DNA of 64,000 bases from an uncultured Collinsella sp. (lineage in GTDB: Bacteria > Actinomycetota > Coriobacteriia > Coriobacteriales > Coriobacteriaceae). The notes below the pieces were generated by a model. It saw nothing but the letters and a program-made list of their open reading frames with translations, ran no database searches and was not told where the DNA came from. Positions 48,142 through 56,040 of the stretch are shown piece by piece (the first letter of the stretch is position 1; each line of letters starts with the position of its first letter). The DNA lies in contig CALKBO010000018.1 in NCBI GenBank assembly GCA_937989875.1, forward strand, positions 1 through 64,000. The letters are read 5' to 3'. The position numbers and the translations under genes were made by a program.

Positions 48142-50219
48142 TGAGCTTTGACACCCTTCGCCAATCAGCACATGTCTCGCAGGGGGCGCGCTCTCTTCGC
48201 CGCGAGCTGCGCGCGTCCTCGGCTCCATCGCTCGCCCCCGCCCGCGGCCCAATCGACTGGATCGCCGTTGCACTGCTCATGCTTGCAGCCACATTCGTCT
48301 TCTTTTGGAACCTGACCGCCTCGGGCTACGCCAACGAGTTTTACAGCGCCGCGGCGCAGGCGGGCTCCAAGAACTGGGAGGCTTTCCTGTGGGGCAGCTT
48401 GGATGCCGGCAACGCCATCACCGTCGATAAACCACCCGCATCCATCTGGCTCATGGCGCTTTCGGTGCGCCTGCTGGGCTTGAGCTCGTTTGCGATTCTG
48501 CTGCCGCAGGCGCTCATGGGCGTTACGTGCACGTATTTGCTGTACGCCACCGTGCGCCGCGTTTGGGGCAACGCCGGCGGCATCGTGGCGGGCACCGTGT
48601 TTATCACCGCGCCCGTCGCGGCCCTCATGTTTCGCTTTAACAACCCCGATGCCCTGCTCATCTTGCTTATGCTGAGCGCCGCCGCCTGCGTACTGCGCGG
48701 ACTCGAGCTGCCAGCGGACCGTCACGGCAATCGCATGCGCACCCGCTGGTATGCCGTGGCCGGCCTGCTAATCGGCCTGGGCTTTTTGACTAAGCAGTTC
48801 CAGGTGCTTTTGGTACTCCCCGGTTTTGGCTTGGCCATGTTGTTGCTTTCGCCCACGACTTGGCCGCGCCGCCTGCTCGACGCTGTCGTGGCACTCGGTG
48901 CCATGGTTGTCGGCGCCGGCTGGTGGGTAGCGCTCACCGTGCTAGTGCCGAGCGGCTCGCGCCCCTACTTTGGCGGCTCACAAACCGACTCGTTTATCGA
49001 ACTTACCTTTAGCTACAACGGCCTGGGGCGCCTGACCGGCAACGAAACCGGCTCGGTCATCCCCGGAGCGTCCGAGGCGCTCAACGGCGCCTGCCAGGGC
49101 GGCATGTGGGGCGAAACTGGCCTGTTCCGTCTATGGACGAGCGACTTTGGCGACCAGATCACCTGGCTCGCCCCCATCGCCTTCGCTGCCATTATTCTCG
49201 GCCTTATCGCCGCCACGCCCGCCAAAAGGGGACAGGTTTATTTTGGCAGGTTTTATCTGGACAAACGTGGGGGTGAGGCCGGTCTGGACACCGTTGCACA
49301 CATCCGCCGCGCTCAGGTTGTCATCTTTGGCGCCTGGCTTGTCGTGACATGGCTCGTCTTTAGTTTTATGGCCGGCATCTTCCACGCCTACTACACCGCG
49401 GCGCTCTCCCCCGCCATCGCGGTACTGGTCGCCATATGCGGCGCCAGCCTGCTTGAGCTTCGTAATCATTCCTGGATGCCGAACATCACGGGGCTTCTGA
49501 TTGCCATAACGAGCTCCTGGGATATGGCGCTGATATTACGCTCCGGCAGCTTTGTCCGGCTGGGCGTCTGCATCGGCGTGATTGGCGTGGTGGCAGGACT
49601 TGCACTCTGCATCATCGGCTTTTGGATGCAGGATTGCCTGCCTACGACATGGCCTTTGACTCTGAAACACGGCGCCCGCGGCGTTGCGACGATCGACATC
49701 GTTGCCCTCTTAGCTGGGCCGATTGTTTGGACCACCTGCACGATTTCGACCGGGCACACTGGCTCGATTGTCACGGCAGGACCCGGTGACAGCATGAGCG
49801 GTGGCGGCCCCGGTGGCAACGGAGCTACGCCTGACGGCGGATCCAGCCTGCTCGGCGGCACGTCCGCCAACGATAGCCTGGTCGAGCTGCTCACACAAAA
49901 TGCCAGCGGTTACCGCTGGGCAGCAGCGACCACGGGATCGCAAAACGCCGCGAGCTACCAGCTGGCAAGCGAGCTTCCCGTCATGGCCATCGGTGGCTTT
50001 AACGGATCGGATCCCGCGCCCACGCTCGATGAGTTCAAGGTCTACGTTGCCCAAGGCCTCATCCGCTACTACATCGCAAGCGGCGGCATGGGTGGCGGTA
50101 TGGGCGGCACGCAGATGGGCGGCTCGAGCGCTGCAAGCGAGATCGCCGAATGGGTCGCTCAAAACTACACGGCCCAGACCATCGTCAACACAACCGTCTA
50201 CGACCTGCAAGAGCAATAG
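48141..50219 (+). CDS. Membrane glycosyltransferase, GT39/ArnT (YkcB-like)
   Basis: A 692-residue polytopic GT-C enzyme with 10-12 helices that transfers sugar from a polyprenyl phosphate to an extracytoplasmic acceptor. The first outer loop has the family block ANEFYSAAAQAGSKNWEAFLWGSLDAGNAITVDKPPASIW, including the catalytic-type acidic residue. The C-terminal outside region (about 540-692) is Gly/Ser/Met-rich (GGGMGGGMGGTQMGG). ATG 48141 overlaps the GT2 stop; a longer frame upstream is a shadow of the GT2 gene. Residues about 359-374 (KRGQVYFGRFYLDKRG) are encoded by a CCTGTCCC palindromic repeat inserted in frame. Confidence 0.85.
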   Translation: MSFDTLRQSAHVSQGARSLRRELRASSAPSLAPARGPIDWIAVALLMLAATFVFFWNLTASGYANEFYSAAAQAGSKNWEAFLWGSLDAGNAITVDKPPASIWLMALSVRLLGLSSFAILLPQALMGVTCTYLLYATVRRVWGNAGGIVAGTVFITAPVAALMFRFNNPDALLILLMLSAAACVLRGLELPADRHGNRMRTRWYAVAGLLIGLGFLTKQFQVLLVLPGFGLAMLLLSPTTWPRRLLDAVVALGAMVVGAGWWVALTVLVPSGSRPYFGGSQTDSFIELTFSYNGLGRLTGNETGSVIPGASEALNGACQGGMWGETGLFRLWTSDFGDQITWLAPIAFAAIILGLIAATPAKRGQVYFGRFYLDKRGGEAGLDTVAHIRRAQVVIFGAWLVVTWLVFSFMAGIFHAYYTAALSPAIAVLVAICGASLLELRNHSWMPNITGLLIAITSSWDMALILRSGSFVRLGVCIGVIGVVAGLALCIIGFWMQDCLPTTWPLTLKHGARGVATIDIVALLAGPIVWTTCTISTGHTGSIVTAGPGDSMSGGGPGGNGATPDGGSSLLGGTSANDSLVELLTQNASGYRWAAATTGSQNAASYQLASELPVMAIGGFNGSDPAPTLDEFKVYVAQGLIRYYIASGGMGGGMGGTQMGGSSAASEIAEWVAQNYTAQTIVNTTVYDLQEQ
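49217..49261. repeat. CCTGTCCC palindromic repeat, copy 6 of 6, inside a coding sequence
   Basis: In minus-strand sense: flank TTTGTCCAGATAA, ACCTGCCAAAA, loop TAAACCTGTCCCC, TTTTGGCGGGC. In the gene it is read on the plus strand without stop and keeps the frame, adding a basic/aromatic stretch between two predicted membrane helices. Confidence 0.9.
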
Positions 50220-50240
50220 GGGTTTCCCGCCGCTAAACAA

Positions 50241-50284
50241 AAGGCGCCGCGAAAGGACAGCGACTCGTCCCTTCGCGGCACCTT
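50241..50284 (+). terminator. Terminator-like hairpin after the GT operon
   Basis: AAGGCGCCGCGAAAGG (50241-50256) pairs with CCCTTCGCGGCACCTT (50269-50284), with one mismatch and one bulge. There is no long T-run; it lies between convergent genes. Confidence 0.6.
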
Positions 50285-50306
50285 CGTCATGCAAAGTGCC
50301 CTGGCG

Positions 50307-50885
50307 TTATTCCTCGTACGCGCCCTCAAGCCGAAGCAGCCACTCCTTGCGGTCAAGCCCGCCGGCATATCCGTTGAGCGAGCCGTCGGCGGCAACCACG
50401 CGATGGCACGGCACGATAATCGAAATGGGATTGCGTGCAACCGCAGCCCCCACGGCACGCGGGGACACAACGGGAGCCTCGTTTCCCGGCGCACGATGTC
50501 GAGCGGCAACACGCTGGGCGATCTCGCCATACGTAGTGACCTCGCCACGCGGAATAGAAAGCAGCTCAAACCAAACCTCGCGCTGAAACGCCGTACCAAT
50601 CATATGCAACGGCGGCGTAAACCGAGGTTCCTGCCCTGCAAAATAAGCATTCAGCCAAGCCCAGGAACGCTCAAGCACCGAAGAAGCCGCGCCATTTGCC
50701 GGACTCACCGAAGACATGCCACCAATACCGGAGACCGCATCGGCGCCTTCAACATGTTCGGAGTCTTCCCGGAGAAGCGTAGAGCCAAAGTGCTCCTGCC
50801 CCTCAAACCAAAGTCCCGTCAGACCGCGGCCATCAGCGGCAAGCAAGATTTCGCCCAAAGGCGAGGCAAACGTCGTCGTGACCAC
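50307..50885 (-). CDS. ogt: Methylated-DNA-protein-cysteine methyltransferase
   Basis: A 192-residue DNA-repair protein that removes alkyl groups from O6-alkylguanine by suicide transfer. The acceptor Cys (about 160) is in SIIVPCHRVVAADGSLNGYAGG, and the DNA-binding helix-turn-helix is in RGEVTTYGEIAQRVAA. The N-terminal domain is TTFASPLGEILLAADGRGLTGLWFEGQ. It is longer than usual by an insertion (about residues 40-65, Ser/Ala/Gly-rich). Monocistronic. Confidence 0.92.
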   Translation of the reverse strand: MVTTTFASPLGEILLAADGRGLTGLWFEGQEHFGSTLLREDSEHVEGADAVSGIGGMSSVSPANGAASSVLERSWAWLNAYFAGQEPRFTPPLHMIGTAFQREVWFELLSIPRGEVTTYGEIAQRVAARHRAPGNEAPVVSPRAVGAAVARNPISIIVPCHRVVAADGSLNGYAGGLDRKEWLLRLEGAYEE

Positions 50886-51051
50886 CAGCGGCTCCTTTCA
50901 AAACTCCGCACCATAATACCGCGAATTGTGCAGACAACCTGTCTGATACGCCCGGGCAGGCTCGTAATTGTTTAAGTGAGACCGCTTTTCCCAATCAAGC
51001 GAAGATGACGCGGGGGCTCGACGCCAAAGCGGTACCCATACCAGCTGAGCT

Positions 51052-51223
51052 CTAATACTTTTCCCGGGAAGTGAACGAGTAAAAACGAAGCCCCGGAGCA
51101 TCCACACCTTTAGACCGCAAAACCGCAGGATTCGCACAGCAAAACCGCAGGAAATAGCGGTCAAAATATGCCTATGCTTCAGGGGTCAAAATAAGGTCGT
51201 TCACTTCTCGGGAAAAGTATTAG
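51052..51223. repeat. 172-bp MITE-like inverted-repeat element
   Basis: Terminal inverted repeats of 27 bp (51052-51078 and 51197-51223) match at 26 positions. The interior holds two copies of CAAAACCGCAGGA flanked by GACCGC and GCGGTC. It shares the CAAAACCGCAGG string with the element at 4.1 kb. Non-coding, and likely mobilised or spread by template-based duplication. Confidence 0.75.
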
Positions 51224-51246
51224 ACCCCGATTCACCCCAACCCCAA

Positions 51247-51405
51247 AGTCACCTCAGGCGGCAGGCGCAGCGCGCCGCAGCTGCCGTCACGGCCCCGCAG
51301 TCACCCCAGGCAGCAGGCGCGAACGCGCCGTAGCTGCCGGCCGCGCCCCACAGTCCCCAAAGGCGGCAGGCGCGAAGCGCCGAGGCCGCCGCCGGGACCA
51401 GAGCC
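51247..51405. repeat. Three degenerate tandem units of a GC-rich hairpin
   Basis: GGCGGCAGGCGC...GCGCCGCAGCTGCC and two variants recur at about a 55-60-bp period (around 51257, 51310 and 51362). Each can fold into a GC-rich stem. Short frames here are compositional. Confidence 0.55.
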
Positions 51406-51491
51406 CGCAACGGCCACGTGCCCCCACATCAGCCCAGCGGCCCCAACCAACAACGGCCCCATCACAGGCCGCTTGCAGCAGCGTCACCGCA

Positions 51492-51619
51492 GGCGGGGCC
51501 GGGCTTAGTTTTCAGAACGTCCTCGACCATGTGTGGCGCCTTGTCCTGCTCCTTCGGAGCCGCGGACAAGGCGCCACACTGGTCTGCGGAGTGTTCTGAA
51601 AACTAAGCCCGGCCCCGCC
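51492..51619. repeat. Compound hairpin with conserved bulges, copy B
   Basis: Perfect 27-bp outer arms (51492-51518 and 51593-51619) and perfect 14-bp inner arms (51532-51545 and 51565-51578). Left segment GTCCTCG-ACC-ATG; right segment CT-GGT-CTGCGGAGT. It begins 12 bases after the asd stop, in the orientation opposite to asd. Confidence 0.9.
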
Positions 51620-51631
51620 GGACAGGCCACA

Positions 51632-52657
51632 CTACTCGCAGAGCAGCTTAGCGATCTGGACGGCGTTGGTCGCCGCGCCCTTACGGATTTGGTCGCCGCA
51701 GCACCAGAAGGTGATGCCACGCGCGGCCTCGGGGTTCGAGATGTCGCGGCGCACGCGACCGACCCAAATCAGGTCCTGGTCGGACGTATCCATCGGCATG
51801 GGGAAGCGGTCGTGCGCATCCTCGGCAGCCATATCGTCAACCAGCTTGACGCCGGGAGCGGCAGCCAGCGCAGCACGGGCCTCGTCAACCGTAATGTCGC
51901 GCTCAAACTCAAGCGTAATGCTCTCGGAGTGCGAGCGCAGCACGGGCACGCGCACGCAGGTGCAGTTCACGCGCAGCTCGGGCAGGTGCATGATCTTGCG
52001 GCCCTCGTTTTGCAGCTTCATCTCCTCGGAGGTAAAGCCCTCTTCCTTGACGCCGCCAATCTGCGGAATCAGGTTGCTCGCGAGCTGGGCGGCAAATGCA
52101 CGCGGCTCGGGAATCTCCTCGCCAAGGCCTTGGGCGGCCAGCTGAGCCTCGAGCTCGGCCATACCGGGAGCGCCAGCACCCGAAGCCGCCTGATACGTCG
52201 AGACGATCATGCGCTTCACGCCGGCGAGCTGATGCAGCGGCCACGTGGGAACCAGGCCGATGATGGTCGCGCAGTTGGGATTGGCGATAAGGCCGTGATG
52301 CCACTTGATGTCGTCGGCATTGATCTCGGGCACGACCAGCGGCACCTCAGGATCCATGCGGAAGGCGTGGCTGTTGTCGACCACGACGGCGCCGCGCTTG
52401 ACGGCCTCGGGCAGTAGCTCCTTCGCGATGTCGTCGCCGGCAGCACCGAGTACGATGTCGCAGCCCTCAAAGGCCTCGGGGCAAGCCTCCTCAATCACAA
52501 CCTGCTCGCCGCGGAACTCAACGGTTTTGCCCGCGGAGCGTGCACTTGCCAGCAGCTTGAGCTTGCCAACCGGAAACTCCTGCTCGTTGAGGCACTCGAG
52601 CATCTGGGTGCCCACGGCTCCCGTCGCGCCCAAAATAGCAACCGTGTACTGTTTCAT
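51632..52657 (-). CDS. asd: Aspartate-semialdehyde dehydrogenase
   Basis: A 341-residue cytoplasmic enzyme making aspartate semialdehyde from aspartyl phosphate, the branch point to threonine, methionine and lysine/diaminopimelate. Features: YTVAILGATGAVGTQMLECL (NADP site), catalytic Cys near residue 129 in ANPNCATIIGL, YQAASGAG, and the C-terminal RVPVLRSHSESITLEFE. ATG 52657 follows AAAGGGGGAAGC; a longer frame to 52744 lacks similarity. It is downstream of lysC on the same strand, after a GC-rich hairpin. Confidence 0.94.
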   Translation of the reverse strand: MKQYTVAILGATGAVGTQMLECLNEQEFPVGKLKLLASARSAGKTVEFRGEQVVIEEACPEAFEGCDIVLGAAGDDIAKELLPEAVKRGAVVVDNSHAFRMDPEVPLVVPEINADDIKWHHGLIANPNCATIIGLVPTWPLHQLAGVKRMIVSTYQAASGAGAPGMAELEAQLAAQGLGEEIPEPRAFAAQLASNLIPQIGGVKEEGFTSEEMKLQNEGRKIMHLPELRVNCTCVRVPVLRSHSESITLEFERDITVDEARAALAAAPGVKLVDDMAAEDAHDRFPMPMDTSDQDLIWVGRVRRDISNPEAARGITFWCCGDQIRKGAATNAVQIAKLLCE

Positions 52658-52731
52658 GCTTCCCCCTTTAAAGGCTGTGGCTTTTGCCCGCATGCCGAGC
52701 AGGCCAATTATTGTTGCCAGTGTATACAAGA

Positions 52732-52758
52732 ACGGGGCGGGCACGAAACCCGCCCCGT
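52732..52758 (-). terminator. Hairpin between lysC and asd
   Basis: ACGGGGCGGG (52732-52741) pairs perfectly with CCCGCCCCGT (52749-52758), followed on the minus strand by TCTTG. A second stem GTAGATTTTT/AAAAATCTAC lies at 52789-52820. These may partly terminate lysC transcripts before asd. Confidence 0.6.
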
Positions 52759-52830
52759 CGAAACGAAACCGAAATGAAACGCCCCACCGTAGATTTTTGA
52801 AACACGACCCAAAAATCTACCAAGCAGTCG

Positions 52831-54219
52831 CTATTTTTTGAGCGCGGCCAGGGCGGGATCAACCGGCGCGGGAGCCTCCAGGTCGGAGACCTTCACAATG
52901 CCGTTTTCGTCGGAGAAGGCACGGTAAATGGTCTGAATCGCCAGGTCGAAGTCCTTCTCCTCGACACCGATAATGATGTTGATCTCGTCGCAGCTCTGCG
53001 AAATCATGCGCACGCTCACGCCGGCCTGACCAAGCATGCCAAACAGATGGCCCGAGATGCCTGCACGGCCGCGCAGGTTACGACCGACGGTCGCGATAAG
53101 CGCCAAGCCCTCGACAACCTCGATCTCGAGCGGCTCGACCTCCTGCTGAATGTCGCCCACGAGCGAGTACAGCGAGTCGTGAACGTCCTGCTCCTGCACC
53201 ACGGCGCCAAAGCGGTCGACACCGGTGGGCATGTGCTCGACGGAAACGTCATAGCGCTCGAAGACCGAAAGCGCACGGCGCATAAAGCCGACACGGGGCT
53301 TGGTGCGGTCGCGGGCAACGTTGATGGCGACAAAGCCGCGCTTGCCGGTCACGCCGGTAATGATGGGCTCCGCCTCGCCCTCGTCAGCCGTCTCGCTAAT
53401 GATGGTGCCGGGGTCCTGCGGCGCATTGGTGTTCTTGATGACCAGCGGAATGCCTGCCTCGCGCACGGGGAAAACGGCCTCCTCGTGCAGGACGCTTGCG
53501 CCCATGTACGAAAGCTCGCGCAGCTCCTCGTAGGTAACGCGCGCAATGGGCTGAGCCTCGGGAACAATACGCGGATCGGCAGAATAGAAGCCCGAAACGT
53601 CGGTCCAGTTCTCGTACAGATCGGCGCCAAGGCACTTGGCCAGAATCGAGCCCGAGATATCGCCGCCGCCTCGATCGAGCAGCTTAATCTGGCCCTCACG
53701 CGTCGCGCCGTAGAAACCGGGCATAACAAAGCCACCCTGCTGGCCGTACTCCTGCACCAGCTCGGAGGTGCGGTTCATGCTGAGCGTACCATCGTGATGG
53801 AACGCCACAACCGTCGCGGCGTCCAGGAACGGCAGGCCCAGGTACTCGGACATCAGGCGAGCGGTGAAGTACTCGCCGCGGCTCACGAGCTCCTCGGTGG
53901 AGTAGCCGCCCGAGCGGGCGCGCTCGGCAAAGGCTGCGAACTCCTCGCGGATGGGATAGGTGAGCTCCAGCTCGTCAGCGATATCAAAATAGCGCTGGCC
54001 AATGTCCTCGAGCAGCTCCTCACACGACACGTGATATTTAACGTGCGCGTTAACCAAGTAGAGCAGGTCGGTCACCTTGGTGTCGCCCTTAAAGCGGCGA
54101 CCGCAGGCGGAAACCACCACAAAACGGCGGGCAGGGTCGGCATCGACGATGGCCTTGATCTTCTTGAAGTGTTCGGCGTCGGCGACCGACGAGCCGCCAA
54201 ACTTGGCAATTTTTATCAT
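52831..54219 (-). CDS. lysC: Aspartate kinase
   Basis: A 462-residue cytoplasmic kinase starting the aspartate-family pathway. N-terminal KFGGSSVAD (residues 6-14), then the kinase core with LDRGGGDISGSILAKCLGADLYENWTDVSG and YEELRELSYMGASVLH. Two ACT regulatory domains lie at about 310-450 (ITGVTGKRGFVAINVARDR; NIIIGVEEKDFDLAIQTIYRAF). A single-chain monofunctional type, probably feedback-inhibited by lysine and/or threonine. Divergent from thrC across 103 bases; I saw no riboswitch in that gap. Confidence 0.94.
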   Translation of the reverse strand: MIKIAKFGGSSVADAEHFKKIKAIVDADPARRFVVVSACGRRFKGDTKVTDLLYLVNAHVKYHVSCEELLEDIGQRYFDIADELELTYPIREEFAAFAERARSGGYSTEELVSRGEYFTARLMSEYLGLPFLDAATVVAFHHDGTLSMNRTSELVQEYGQQGGFVMPGFYGATREGQIKLLDRGGGDISGSILAKCLGADLYENWTDVSGFYSADPRIVPEAQPIARVTYEELRELSYMGASVLHEEAVFPVREAGIPLVIKNTNAPQDPGTIISETADEGEAEPIITGVTGKRGFVAINVARDRTKPRVGFMRRALSVFERYDVSVEHMPTGVDRFGAVVQEQDVHDSLYSLVGDIQQEVEPLEIEVVEGLALIATVGRNLRGRAGISGHLFGMLGQAGVSVRMISQSCDEINIIIGVEEKDFDLAIQTIYRAFSDENGIVKVSDLEAPAPVDPALAALKK

Positions 54220-54322
54220 GGCGTGGAGGTTACCTTTCTAAAAGCCTCTGCGAACCTATTTTGCGCGCTCTGATACCATGGTTTCACCGATTGGGACCAA
54301 GGTATCCGAGGAGCACTGTTAT

Positions 54323-55840
54323 ATGGGAACTTATCATAGTACACGAGGACGCACTTTATCATGCTCAAGTAAGGTGGCAATCCGCACCGGCATAGCTCCC
54401 GACGGGGGTTTGTTTGTCTCGGACGAGCTCGGCACCCAGCAGGTCGATATCAGCTCGCTTGCATATAAATCGTACTTTGAAATCGCTCAAGATGTGTTGG
54501 GAATGTTACTGAACGATTACACGGACGAAGAAATTTCGGCGTGTGTCGACGAGGCATACCGCGGCACGTTCGCGAGTGAAGAGGTCACGCCTCTCGTCAA
54601 GCTCGACGCAGCACCGGGCACCGACGCCCCTCAGACCTATGTGATGGAGCTCTTTGGCGGCCCCACGAGCGCCTTCAAGGACGTCGCCCTGCAGATGCTC
54701 CCCCGCCTCATGGCCCGCACCTCCGCCAAGGACGGCGGCGCCGAGCGCATCATGATCGTCACCGCCACGTCGGGCGACACGGGCAAGGCAGCACTCGCCG
54801 GCTTTGCCGACGCCCCGGGCACGGGCATCACCGTCTTTTATCCCGAGGGCAAAGTCAGCCGCGTACAGAATCTGCAGATGTCCACTCAGGAGGGCGATAA
54901 CGTCGCCGTCTGCGGCATCCGCGGCAACTTTGACGACGCCCAGAGCGCCGTCAAGCGCATCTTTGCCGATAAGGAGCTTGCCGAGCGTCTGGAGGCCGCA
55001 GGCACGGTGCTTTCGAGTGCCAACTCCATCAACGTCGGCCGTCTGGTACCGCAGGTCGTCTACTACTTTGCCGCCTATGCGCAGCTGTTGCGCGCCGGCG
55101 CCATCGAGGCCGGCGACGCCGTGGAGTTCTGCGTACCGACCGGCAACTTTGGCGATATCCTGGCCGGTTACTATGCCAAGCGCATGGGTCTGCCCGTCGC
55201 CAAGCTCATCGTCGCGAGCGACAAGAACAACGTGCTGGCTGACTTCCTGACCACCGGCGTCTACGACCGCAACCGCCCGTTCTTCACGACCATCTCGCCT
55301 TCGATGGACATCCTCATCAGCTCTAACCTGGAGCGCATGCTCTACTTCCTGTCCGATGGCGACTGTGAGCTCGTTGCCGGCCTTATGGAGCAGCTGGCGC
55401 GGACTGGTCGCTACGAAGTTCCCGCCGACCTGCTGGCAAAGATTCAGAGCGTCTTTGGCTGCGGCTGGGCCAGCGAGGACGAGGTCCGCGCCGCCATCAA
55501 GAGCTGCTGGGATGCAAACGGCTACGTGATCGACCCGCACACCGCTTGCGGCTATCACGTCTTTGAAAAGGTCGCTCCCGCCGAGGGCGCCAAGGCCCGC
55601 GTGCTGCTTTCGACCGCCAGCCCCTACAAGTTCCCGCGCGCCTGCTGCGACGCCCTGGGCCTCGACGTTCCCGAGGACGACTTTGAAGCTATGCGCGTGC
55701 TCGAGCAGGCCACCAATACGGTCGCCCCGACCCAGCTCGCCGAACTCGAATCCAAGCCCGTCCGCTTCGAAGACATCTGCGACGTAGCCGACATGGCCAA
55801 CTACGTAGAGCAGGCTGCAAAAAAGATGGCTACCAACTAA
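54323..55840 (+). CDS. thrC: Threonine synthase
   Basis: A 505-residue PLP enzyme converting O-phosphohomoserine to threonine. It opens YHSTRGRTLSCSSKVAIRTGIAPDGGLFVSDEL. PLP Lys 119 is in GGPTSAFKDVALQMLPRLM, the phosphate loop TATSGDTGKAAL, and the family-specific SSNLERMLYFLSDGD. It belongs to the longer (fungal/E. coli-like) class. ATG 54323 was chosen for GAGGAG nine bases upstream. Followed by a terminator-like hairpin, a large palindrome and thrB. Confidence 0.93.
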   Translation: MGTYHSTRGRTLSCSSKVAIRTGIAPDGGLFVSDELGTQQVDISSLAYKSYFEIAQDVLGMLLNDYTDEEISACVDEAYRGTFASEEVTPLVKLDAAPGTDAPQTYVMELFGGPTSAFKDVALQMLPRLMARTSAKDGGAERIMIVTATSGDTGKAALAGFADAPGTGITVFYPEGKVSRVQNLQMSTQEGDNVAVCGIRGNFDDAQSAVKRIFADKELAERLEAAGTVLSSANSINVGRLVPQVVYYFAAYAQLLRAGAIEAGDAVEFCVPTGNFGDILAGYYAKRMGLPVAKLIVASDKNNVLADFLTTGVYDRNRPFFTTISPSMDILISSNLERMLYFLSDGDCELVAGLMEQLARTGRYEVPADLLAKIQSVFGCGWASEDEVRAAIKSCWDANGYVIDPHTACGYHVFEKVAPAEGAKARVLLSTASPYKFPRACCDALGLDVPEDDFEAMRVLEQATNTVAPTQLAELESKPVRFEDICDVADMANYVEQAAKKMATN

Positions 55841-55851
55841 ACCCTTACTAG

Positions 55852-55880
55852 GCGCCGGCGAAAGCCGGCGCACCTTCTTT
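55852..55880 (+). terminator. Terminator-like hairpin after thrC
   Basis: GCGCCGGC-gaaa-GCCGGCGC (55852-55871), a stable stem with a GAAA tetraloop, followed by ACCTTCTTTTAT. thrB expression may therefore depend on read-through or a promoter after it. Confidence 0.75.
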
Positions 55881-55916
55881 TATCAGATACTCACCGGGAT
55901 AATGACGAGCTGACAT

Positions 55917-56027
55917 GCGGGTCTGCCTGTTTAGTTCGTCGCGAGTTCCGCACGAGCCGGAAAGCACTTAATGTGCTTTCCGAGCGAGCCAGGACTGCCC
56001 GAGCAGCGAACTAAACAGGCAGACCGC
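55917..56027. repeat. Large palindrome between thrC and thrB
   Basis: The outer arm from 55917 (GTCTGCCTGTTTAGTTCG) pairs with 56007-56027. An inner stem CGGAAAGCAC/GTGCTTTCCG (55958-55967 with 55973-55982) has a 5-nt loop. Asymmetric internal segments separate them. The architecture resembles the compound hairpins A-C but lacks their GTCCTCG/CTGCGGA bulges. It ends 13 bases before the thrB start, upstream of its AGGAG. Confidence 0.75.
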
Positions 56028-56040
56028 CCAGGAGATTCCC

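Noticed and set aside
51287..51720. Arg/Ala/Pro-rich short frames in the GC-rich tandem region and compound hairpin
   Set aside because: Compositional artefacts in non-coding repeats.
53047..54273. A 408-codon plus-strand frame opposite lysC
   Set aside because: Antisense shadow; lysC has all aspartate-kinase motifs.
54220..54322. Lysine riboswitch or T-box ahead of lysC or thrC
   Set aside because: The divergent gap is only 103 bases and shows no long conserved leader structure or T-box sequence.
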